A stretch of 15,717 bases of DNA from Dunaliella salina (taxonomy: Eukaryota > Chlorophyta > Chlorophyceae > Chlamydomonadales > Dunaliellaceae), in the NCBI GenBank assembly GCA_002284615.2, contig MU069633.1, positions 229,547 through 245,263 of the forward strand, given 5' to 3'. The notes below the pieces were generated by a model, which saw only the letters and a program-made list of their open reading frames with translations, was not told the origin of the DNA and did not search any database. The translations under genes and the position numbers were made by a program. Below are positions 9,300 to 15,717 of the stretch, one piece after another; the first letter of the stretch is position 1; every line of letters begins with the position of its first letter.

Positions 9300-9857
9300 C
9301 TACTTTACCTCTTGCTGGAGAAACTGAAACCATTCTTTGTTTGCGCTATCTAGCATTGCTCTGGCATTACAATTCCACACAACAATGAGTTGCATAGGAT
9401 AGGTAGGTGGAGTAGGGTTGGGTATGGTATCAAACCAGTGTTGTGGTGCCTGGAATTGGATTTTTCTTGCAGGAATTTGGCATGCACTTTTGCAAGGTGT
9501 GGGTATTGGGTAAACCAGCTCATACAAGCATTGCAGCTGAAGCCCCTTCAGTGGGGCAGGAGCATGAAGGTGGCAACTGGACCTTTGCTTTGGGAGGAGG
9601 AATGCACTGCGTGGCACATGAGTTTAAACATTGCTTCATCATCGTGAGGTGGATGGCAGAAGGAGAAGCCAGTGTAGCGCACGGAGAGAGCGTCTGTGTG
9701 CCCCTAAGACTTGGTCTTGGCAATTTGTACTGAAATAGGTATTTTGTAGGTATTTTCAAAATCAAGAGGGCTGGAATACCTCTCCACTGAGACCATGCAC
9801 CATTTCTGTAGGGCTGATCGTCTGTGGGAAGGAGTAATAAGCATGTTTGAATTGAAA
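9300..9857 (-). pseudogene. PCIF1-like methyltransferase-like domain of the retroelement
   Basis: One minus-strand frame runs from 9857 with RRSALQKW, SSPLDFENTYKI, an in-frame TAG (9706-9704), RYTGFSFCHPPHDDEAM, PVATFMLLPH and an in-frame TGA (9550-9548). After a frameshift near 9430 it reads QAPQHWFD and MQLIVVWNCNARAMLD. The succession of a [N/H]PP motif after a hydrophobic strand, then a P-x-A-x-F-x-L-x-P strand, then a VVWN strand resembles the PCIF1-type adenine methyltransferase fold, where the catalytic motif is NPPF. Here it is HPPH, so activity is doubtful even apart from the stops. The upstream end is cut by the 9858-11763 insertion. It could also be a different Rossmann-like domain. 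Confidence 0.5.
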
Positions 9858-10218
9858 ACCTTTTTGCTCTGAGTCAGGCGCCACAACCCTGTGTGATATC
9901 CTGCCTTTTGCCAACCAGGCCACCTCTGCCCATTCTGAGAACACCTCCTGAAAGCTAGTAAAAAAAGCAATTTTTCAGCGCTGAGCTGGTCCCATTTGGT
10001 GAACCCTGCTGCGTGCTAGGTCCGCATGTTTGCGCGCTCAGCCAGCAAAACTCNCCCCCTGTGTGCCCTAACCCTCCAGCTGCACCCCCAAGCCTGCAGG
10101 TGGACCCCAGGATGGTCCCTGAGTGCACTGGTGGCCACCTGATGCGAGCTGGCAGGGGGCTGTCCGGGGGGTGCTCCAAAGCCAGTCGAGAGGAGTGATG
10201 ACGACAGGGAACGGCTTT

Positions 10219-10643
10219 CTATTAATATTTAATGAAGTTTTGGCGCTTCAGCGGAGTGTTAAGACAAGGTCAAGCGTTTGATTTCATAAAAGTTCAGGCA
10301 GCTCCTCCCAGGCACCCATCGTCACAGCCCGCGGTGCCAGTGTTGATGATGACAACCCCAGGCATCGGCCAGGACAAACAGCGGGCGCGGAGGTGGCCTA
10401 TCGGGGCCTGGCCAGGCCTCCCAGGTTATGCGTGCTTGTCCGTGCGATGAAAATCCGACGAGCATCAGGGGTGCTCCCGACAACCCAAAATCACTTGCAG
10501 TATTACCAGCAGGCTGCCCAAACACTCGCCGCTGCAGTTTGGGCTTGAGCAGGGTCCCGCAAAAAATAGCCATTCCGGGGGTTGACCAAGAAGTGCAAGT
10601 ATGGGGCACAACTGATGCTCCTTAATTATGTAAATATTAATAG
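10219..10643. repeat. 13 bp inverted repeat pair bounding ~425 bp
   Basis: CTATTAATATTTA (10219-10231) and its exact reverse complement (10631-10643). AT-rich arms flank a GC-rich interior. No flanking duplication was found, so this may be a further small insertion or chance. Confidence 0.4.
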
Positions 10644-11229
10644 AGAAACATGTGTTGCCTCAGAACATGCACTGGTGTGCCCAAATGAGAGAAATGCATG
10701 TCTTTGATGCACAGAGCTCCACCTGAGCCACATGCAGATGCCACCAACATGCCATAGAAGACCACTGACCCAAAGAACCAAATCCCCCTACTCAGAAGTG
10801 GGTTTGGAAGTGTCCGGCAGTATATCACCCAAATTTGGCATAGGTTGGCCGCGTTCGCACTAGGGCGAACAGTGCTATTAAAAAAGCATTGCCTGAAATA
10901 AAACTTCTAGAAAAATGAGAAAATTTCTTGCCCCCGTTCGCACTGGGGGTATTCATTACAAATATTCGGGTGTGTGCCCCCGTTCGCACTAGAAATGTAT
11001 TTACCGGGCAAACTGAAAAAGCCGGATCGGAAATGACAAGCATGCTAACCTAGTCCATCACATTTCGAAATGGATGCTTCAATGCGCACCCTCCCTTTTG
11101 AGTGCGCTCTGGGCGCGGCCACCTTTGCAACAGCCGGGCCAAGTTTCTTGACGNGCCCTGCTCCCTCTATTGGACGCAGCAGCGGCTCTGCACCAAGCAG
11201 GGCCAGAGAACGCGTCGTACGGGGGAACA

Positions 11230-11253
11230 GCACTAGTCACTAGTGACTAGTGC
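11230..11253. repeat. Perfect 24 bp palindrome
   Basis: GCACTAGTCACT followed by its exact reverse complement, with no spacer. It lies near the middle of the nested element and is built of ACTAGT/CACTAG words. Confidence 0.9.
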
Positions 11254-11556
11254 AGTCCTGTAAAGTGCTATGAGCGCCTGAGAGCATTGAGCAGGAAAAA
11301 AGAGTACCTTCTGTAGGCGCGCAGCAGTCATGCTCATAATGCAGGGAATATTGATAGGCATGGGAGGGAGGAGGAGGTCCGCAGTGAGACCACCAGGCAT
11401 GCCGGAGTTGCAACCAATTGGCAGGCATGTCGCTTGGCTGTGTGGACGGGAACGAAAGCGGGAACTGAGAATCGGGCCCATCGCGCTGGGACTCCGGTGG
11501 ATGACCGTTCACAGGCCTCAACTACCGCACCAACTGACGAATAGCGCTTTTCGCTC

Positions 11557-11679
11557 GAATAGTTCTATTGGACATGGGTTTTGCACGTCTAATAGAACTA
11601 TTCAATTTGTAGAAATTTGTAGAAATCTTTTCAAACTTTTTTTCCAGTGCGAACGGGGTGCACCCGAATAGATCTATTC
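11557..11679. repeat. GAATAG/CTATTC hairpins in subterminal part of nested element
   Basis: GAATAGTTCTATT (11557-11569) pairs with AATAGAACTATTC (11591-11603) across a 21 nt loop. GAATAGATCTATTC (11666-11679) is a perfect 14 bp palindrome. Further single GAATAG words lie near 11539 and 11695. Confidence 0.75.
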
Positions 11680-11763
11680 TTGGCAACCAATAGCAGAATA
11701 GCGGAGAAAAAAGTCCCTAGTGCGAACGCGGCCGTTGTGGCGCCTGACTCTGAGCAAAAAGGT

Positions 11764-12750
11764 ATTTTTGTTGAGTCTTTTGGCGAGAGAGTAATCCTAT
11801 AATTTCAGTTGCTGAATCCTGGATAGGGGGCTGGATGGTGTCATAGATGCCTGCCCTTTTGGCTGCTCCCTAGGCCTCAAGCAGGGTCCTGAGCTTGTCT
11901 GTAGTGAGCATGCCCATGCATTTGCCATTGGCATTGTAGATACAGGCGCATTCAGAGGCGTTTACCTCTGGCATTTGTGCTGGCATGGCGACCTCCGAGG
12001 TGATGAGTCATCAGATGCGCCTGGGTGAAGGCTTTCCTTCGTGAGGTCAACGCTTCTTATGATGATATTGCATTGCCATGTTGGCATGATATCTGTCTGG
12101 GGGTTGGTAGGTTGGAAGTCAAAGGTGACATTTTTGCGAATGGCGCAGCCAGTAGTTGAGATCCATGAGAAGTCAGAAAGGCTGTGAGGATTGCCTTCAA
12201 AGCCTTGGTTGACGAGGTTCATATCAATGGCCAAGGAGTCTTCTATAACCTCTGGTCGTTCCTCCGAGTCAAAGGCTTGCACATGAGCATCCAGGTCTGG
12301 ATGTATTCGTAACATTTCATCAGCTTCCCATTTAGGATGCCACTCTACATAGATCATTTCACAGTCTTCAGAGGAGTTGATCCTTTCCGCTTTTTGGGAG
12401 TCTGACAGGGAGGCACAGGCAGGGCAGTCCCAGTGCTCATTTTGTTCGATCAGTGCCCAGTCAATTTGGGAGCATGCTTTGACACCTATGAGACAGTCCC
12501 AGTGGTATGTGCGGTGGCAGGTATCACAGGTGGGCATATCTTCATGGATTCGACTTTCAAAGTTGTATTCTTTGCTTAATGGGCTCCAGCAGAGCTGGCA
12601 ACACGGGTCTGCTTTAGTTCTTCTTGGTACATGCTTTGAAGAGGCCACTTTCAGCCCATCTTTTTGGTAAATGGGCAAGGCCCATATTTCAATGGTGACA
12701 CGATGGTGACACGATAAATGCAAGGTTTCCAAGCTTTGCAAGCTTGTTCC
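11764..12750 (-). pseudogene. PHD-finger protein segment of the retroelement plus conserved linker
   Basis: The minus-strand frame is open from just after a TAG at 12753-12751 to a stop at 11962. No ATG occurs before residue 69. Counting from 12741, the zinc ligands are C48-x2-C51, C72-x2-C75, H80-x2-C83 and C106-x2-C109, with W104 two residues before the last pair. This is the full C4HC3 PHD pattern. Downstream, CAIRKNVTFDFQPTNPQTD continues the same frame. A frameshift near 11975 leads into CIYNANGKCMGMLTTDKL, an in-frame TAG (11872-11870), then IQPPIQDSATEIIGLLSR, ending at the insertion junction. PHD fingers usually read histone H3 tails. In a retroelement one could steer integration or chromatin contact, which is inference. 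Similar LINE ORFs with PHD fingers are known. Confidence 0.75.
12692..12713. repeat. 11 bp direct duplication at RT/PHD junction
   Basis: ATGGTGACACG occurs twice in tandem, followed by AT. It lies within the spacer between the RT remnant and the PHD segment. Confidence 0.85.
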
Positions 12751-14275
12751 CTAAAGGGAATACAACCTTGAGCCAGATAATTTGGCTGCTTGGTGTGTTG
12801 AGAGAAATCCACAAGTTCCGAGACAAAACAATAAGTGTCACTATCTTGGTTTTGGAAAAAACGAAATGCTCCAAAGAGCAGGCATCAGAGAAATAACAAG
12901 AGCTTGAAGTATCTATCACTACTCTGCGTGCAGGAAAGGCAGCAAAAAGATGTGCATACTTTCGTCTAAGACAACAAAGGAAGTTGCAAGGAAAAAGTCC
13001 TGATATAACATGTTTCAACATGCTTTTATTCCTGCCATTGTTCTGAGGTGCATAATTCACATTGAGGTGCATGACCTTGCCATTGAGGAGTTTCAACTTG
13101 AAGTTTGTGTGTGTGCAATTTGAAGCAAGCAATTTTTCTCTGCATATGCCTACCCAAGTCCAGATGTAAATACCTAGGAATATGAAGAGGTCTGCCAAAT
13201 GCAGAATTATGCCTGAAAGGAAGTGCTACCCAATTGTGGTACTTGCCTAACTTGTTCAAACGACCACCATGTTCAACTTGATCCTCAAATGGCCAGACGC
13301 TCCTATGCCTCTTCCGTAATCAACCACAAAATCTTTAATCCCATTAGGCCTGAAAGAACACAATTTGTGAAGTAGTTGCGCCCATCCAATCCTTCAAAGG
13401 AGATATAAACTCTGATGCCCAGCACTCCCTAGAAATACCATTTATGTCAATGTCCGCTTGGAGCATTTGATTTTAATTTATGCTGTTGCAGGAAAGGGAG
13501 GCATTGTAGCATGTAACCGCTGCTCGGAACCAATAAAGTTGCAGAGGTTCAAACCCGCATTCATGCAACACAGACCAACTTGGTGCAGTCTTTTTAACAC
13601 TGAGGATACGCTTCAAAAAAAGCACAAGTGAACAGTCTGCAACGGGCATGTCATCCATGTCGTCTCAGCATAAACCTAGCACCCCAAATTTGACTAGCAT
13701 ACATGCATGCAGGAAGAGCATATGCCTTAGTCAACCAAAGTAAGGTTTGAGGCCTATCTGCCAGCGAATACTCACCCGCAAATTGCCTAACACAACGACA
13801 TCCAGCCAAGAAAGGTGGACACATATGCTCACAAGAGGCAAGGGGATTAAAATGTTTGTAAAGTGCATACCCAGATACTTAGATGACTCAGATCAAATGA
13901 GCTGCTCTCCACCGAGCGTGAATGTGGGAACATTAGTACCGTTTGAGTTTAAGTGCCCCTTCTGATTTTGAAACATAAATAATCAATCCCTTCCTGTGTG
14001 CATACCCATGCAATCTGTTCAGCATGAGCTGGAGCTCATCAGGATCATACGCAGTGAGGCAGAGGTCGTCCGCATACAACAAATGTGTCACTTGGGTATC
14101 ACTTGCACCTGTGACTGCGCCTACAACATTCTCTGCCAGGCATTCAGCATCTTTAATATACAAGGGAAACAGCAGAGGAGACAATGGGCAGCCTTGCTTA
14201 ACCCCTAGTTCAGGGCTCTCTTACATCCATCCACCAACACCTACTCATCATTGTCGTAAATGTTTCTCAGACGCA
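12751..14275 (-). pseudogene. LINE reverse transcriptase, palm to C-terminal zinc region
   Basis: Minus-strand RT blocks appear in order. RNIYDNDE is followed by an in-frame TAG and VLVDG, then GVKQGCPLSPLLF (14203 down), the catalytic HLLYADDLCLTAYDPDELQL (YADD at 14076-14065) and GLIIYVSKSE. After a frameshift come TFTLGGEQLI, a TGA, and SESSKYLGMHFT. Further down are VLHECGFEPLQLYWFRAAV (about 13570-13510), KLGKYHNWVALPFR and LQVETPQWQGHAPQCELC (13259-13026), then RRKYAHLF and QPNYLAQG. At least two frameshifts and several stops make it a pseudogene. RT would copy element RNA at the nicked target. The zinc ligands after CELC are degraded. It is truncated at the 5' side near 14275, with no AP endonuclease seen. 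Confidence 0.8.
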
Positions 14276-14430
14276 AACAAAAATATACGAGACACACAAA
14301 TTAGGGGCAGTTAATGCAATACCTTCAGCAACACAAATTGGCAAAACCTCCTGAGGCCTGGTAACGAACAAGATGCTGCGAATCCCCAAATCAGCAACGC
14401 CTTCTGGATCTTGAAATCTAGCCCTCAAAG
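14276..14430. other. Boundary region between RT fragment and plus-strand RLE fragment
   Basis: A minus-strand frame is open here but matches no RT block convincingly. It may hold degraded RT N-terminal sequence or the start of the plus-strand fragment. Confidence 0.3.
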
Positions 14431-15197
14431 AAAAAGTCGACATTTGCAAATACCAGACAAATACTCTATAATTAAAAACATGCCAAGCAATTTACAGGTC
14501 AACCTGGACCTCCACTTTGCCCCCACTCTCCTCAGATGCACTCATCCACAGATAAACAAAATGCTTATCAATCGCCATTGCCACACTGTCAGCATGCGTT
14601 TCAAAGAGATCAGCAAAGGAGATTCAGGCATTTTCATCATTGCCATGGATGCTCGCAACAAGGACGAACACTGGGCCTATTTAGGCATAGATGTCCCTGA
14701 TGATACACTGTGTGCTGGCAACAAGGTAAACCAGCTGGCATATTATACTACCATTGCAATTGGACCTTCAGAGAAATATTCACCTAATCGAGCTGAAGTC
14801 CTGCTCAAAAAACAAGCCTGAACAGACCCTCCTGACTGTACAAAATCAGCACAGAAGCACTAGCAAAAGCCTACGCACGAAAACCCTCCAAGGCACACAT
14901 CCCAATAGCAGAGTCACATTACACGCTGAACTCATTGGAGTTGCCGAGACTGTTTACAACCCATGCACAACAATCCCCTCCACAAACTTGGCTTAACTAA
15001 AGTAAAGGCAACCAAACTTGCAACAAAACTCAACTGCCATGCCGTTAAAACCTGAAAAGTCACAAAAATAAACACACCATCCAGTACAACAATCTCAGCA
15101 ATACAGAAACAGGGGCACAGGCTACTTGACGGGCTTGTATACGAGGGTCAGACGCACGCCTGGACGGATGGCCGACAAGTCACCGGATCCCCATTAG
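14431..15197 (+). pseudogene. LINE CCHC/restriction-like endonuclease C-terminal fragment, plus strand
   Basis: Plus-strand pieces match the C-terminal part of the 9274-7445 ORF in order. They are LYN, an in-frame TAA, KHAKQF (cf. LYT-TAG-SHAFNF), then NRHCHTVSMRFKEISKGDSG and FIIAMDARNKDEHWAYLGID (cf. NRHHAALSLCIEALSKGRYG, ISMDGCNHDRLLDQGI). After these come NRAEVLL at the RPD position, SRVTLHAELIGVAETVYN, LGLTKVKATKLATKL and finally RMADKSPDPH ending at TAG 15195-15197. Frameshifts separate the pieces. The first zinc ligands and the acidic core are not recognisable. 5' truncated and inactive. Confidence 0.65.
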
Positions 15198-15314
15198 TTT
15201 TTCAACTCACTCCAGGTTACTTGTGAGGCTCAGCACTGACTGTTGAGTCTTCCCTTGAAGCATGCTGGATACTGTCCAGCGTGGACTTCTACTTTTTTTA
15301 AAGACCCAACAGCG
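15198..15314. other. Short spacer between tail-to-tail RLE fragments
   Basis: About 117 bp between two opposed fragment ends. No coding match. It presumably holds 3' untranslated sequence of one or both copies. Confidence 0.4.
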
Positions 15315-15638
15315 CTTTTGTGGGTCCGGCGAATTTTTGGCAATCCGCCCAGCCGTAGTGTTAGGGTGGCTGAATTGAATTGCATGTTTGGTTCCCTTAT
15401 TTGTTGTTAAAGTTTTGACAGCATGTTGAAGTGGAGCTTGTTTGCAATTTTGTGGCCTCCTCTTTGGTTGGTCTAAAGGGAAATAAATGTGTTTGGGTTC
15501 TGAACAGTTCTGGCAACTACGGTTAGAATGGTGTAATGTGACTCTGTTCTTGCGGCGTCTGCCCCAAAGTTTTTTTTGTGCCTCGATTCTCAATAGTGTG
15601 TGTTGATTCTGTTCAGTGCGGAGAGTTTGTTCAGGCTT

Positions 15639-15639
<1 letters not shown>
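15315..15639 (-). pseudogene. LINE restriction-like endonuclease C-terminal fragment, minus strand
   Basis: Read on the minus strand from 15639 it starts AAGCCTGAACAAACTCTCC, homologous to 14814 onward on the plus strand (AAGCCTGAACAGACCCTCC). It stays alignable through CAGAGTCACATTACAC to the end. The coding trace is NRVTLH, then after frameshifts KIANKLHF, AVKTLTTNKGTKHAIQF and SPDPQ. The last corresponds to the SPDPH-stop of the plus copy, with the stop lost. Its upstream side ends at the (GT)n tract, so only about the last 110 codons remain. Confidence 0.6.

Positions 15640-15717
<78 letters not shown>
15640..15717. repeat. (GT)n microsatellite at window edge
   Basis: GT dinucleotides from 15640 to the last base. 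True length unknown because the window ends inside the tract. Confidence 0.98.

Larger units (their letters stand above)
10847..11733. mobile_element. Nested non-autonomous DNA transposon, perfect 19 bp TIRs, ~887 bp
   Basis: GGCCGCGTTCGCACTAGGG at 10847-10865 is exactly reverse-complemented at 11715-11733. GTT lies on both sides (10844-10846 and 11734-11736), which fits a 3 bp target duplication. Three-base duplications and GG-starting TIRs are seen in PIF/Harbinger elements, but GTT is not their usual TWA, so the superfamily is uncertain. The core GTTCGCACT recurs inside as direct copies near 10936 and 10980 and inverted near 11645. These could be subterminal transposase sites or scars of nested ends. 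No transposase frame is present. One N lies at 11154. The element sits within the right inverted-repeat region of the larger insertion. Confidence 0.8.
9858..11763. mobile_element. Inserted DNA element with 30 bp terminal inverted repeats (carries a nested element)
   Basis: Positions 9858-9887 and 11734-11763 are reverse complements at 29 of 30 positions (ACCTTTTTGCTC at each outer end). On the left the repeat is followed by TGATATCCTGCC. A matching TGATATACTGCC, reverse complemented, lies at about 10817-10828, just left of the nested element, so the original inverted repeat was probably longer. The insertion separates minus-strand coding GLLSRQKTQQ (right) from RRSALQKW (left), which belong together. 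No clean target duplication is visible. Its own body, excluding the nested element, is about 1.0 kb, GC-rich in the middle, with no transposase motif. One N lies at 10054. Confidence 0.65.
7445..14275 (-). mobile_element. Large composite LINE-like retroelement (RT, PHD, MTase-like, RNase H, CCHC, RLE), interrupted
   Basis: All recognisable coding blocks between these limits lie on the minus strand and in one order. RT with YADD is at 14275-12751, PHD finger and linker at 12750-11764, a methyltransferase-like domain at 9857-9300, and RNase H, CCHC and endonuclease-like domain at 9274-7445. The only large gap is the 9858-11763 insertion. Green-algal Dualen/RandI LINEs are known to combine RT, RNase H and a restriction-like endonuclease. 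The added PHD and methyltransferase-like parts fit a related lineage. That the RT block belongs to the same element, and is not a neighbouring LINE copy, is inferred from order, strand and tight spacing only. No 5' end was found. Confidence 0.55.

Noticed and set aside
9888..9960. Minus-strand frame reading EVFSEWAEVAWLAKG as part of the methyltransferase-like domain
   Set aside because: It lies inside the 9858-11763 insertion. The true coding frame resumes only below 9858 in a different phase (RRSALQKW).
13540..13562. tRNA T-arm-like sequence GGTTCAAACCC
   Set aside because: It lies inside the minus-strand RT coding block (CGFEPLQLYW) and no cloverleaf partner arms are present.
7445..15197. 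Possible reassignment of TAG/TAA to glutamine: two copies have a stop at the same position (LYT-TAG, LYN-TAA), and another reads V-TAG-DE where Gln is usual.
   Set aside because: Two copies end at a terminal TAG after the conserved PDHH/PDPH C-terminus, other in-frame stops fall where Tyr, Trp or Cys is expected, and C-to-T decay explains the rest.

Overview
The window is eukaryotic nuclear DNA and reads as a graveyard of transposable elements. I found no intact host gene, no rRNA or tRNA gene, and no bacterial operon structure. Supporting this are long (CA)n microsatellites, several minisatellites, remnants of non-LTR retrotransposons (LINEs) and at least three DNA-transposon-like insertions with terminal inverted repeats (TIRs). 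The retroelement domains (PHD finger, RNase H, CCHC knuckle, restriction-like endonuclease) recall the complex LINEs of green algae such as Dualen/RandI. A green-lineage alga is therefore my best guess, but the species cannot be named from the sequence. Both window ends lie inside (AC)n/(GT)n tracts, and single ambiguous bases occur at 10054 and 11154.

Layout. Positions 1-3540 are mostly simple and tandem repeats: (AC)n, a 32-34 bp minisatellite, a diverged ~120 bp duplication, a G-quadruplex motif, 284 bp of (CA)n, a 23 bp x3 repeat, (GT)23 and a 27 bp x10 minisatellite. Positions 3541-4870 are unassigned. Positions 4870-6110 hold two minus-strand tails of one LINE family, one ending in a (CCTTA)n tail that abuts the other. 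Positions 6176-6747 are a hAT-like miniature element with an 8 bp target duplication, inserted into a plus-strand RNase H pseudogene that continues to about 7240.

Positions 7445-14275, minus strand, are the centre of interest. Read 5'->3' on the minus strand, the order is reverse transcriptase with YADD, a cysteine/histidine segment, a PHD finger, a conserved linker, a methyltransferase-like domain (resembling PCIF1), RNase H with all catalytic residues, a CCHC knuckle, and a PD-(D/E)XK-like endonuclease domain. The coding sequence is broken by a few stops and frameshifts and by one 1.9 kb insertion (9858-11763). That insertion is bounded by 30 bp inverted repeats and carries a second, nested element (10847-11733) with perfect 19 bp TIRs and GTT on both sides. 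Removing the insertion brings the two halves of the linker/methyltransferase-like region back together.

Positions 14431-15639 contain two further copies of the endonuclease-domain end, arranged tail to tail, before the closing (GT)n.

Nothing here is likely to be a working gene. The window is valuable as a record of nested insertion and of an unusually domain-rich retroelement. Statements about family resemblance come from recognising motifs and from memory of these families, not from any search.
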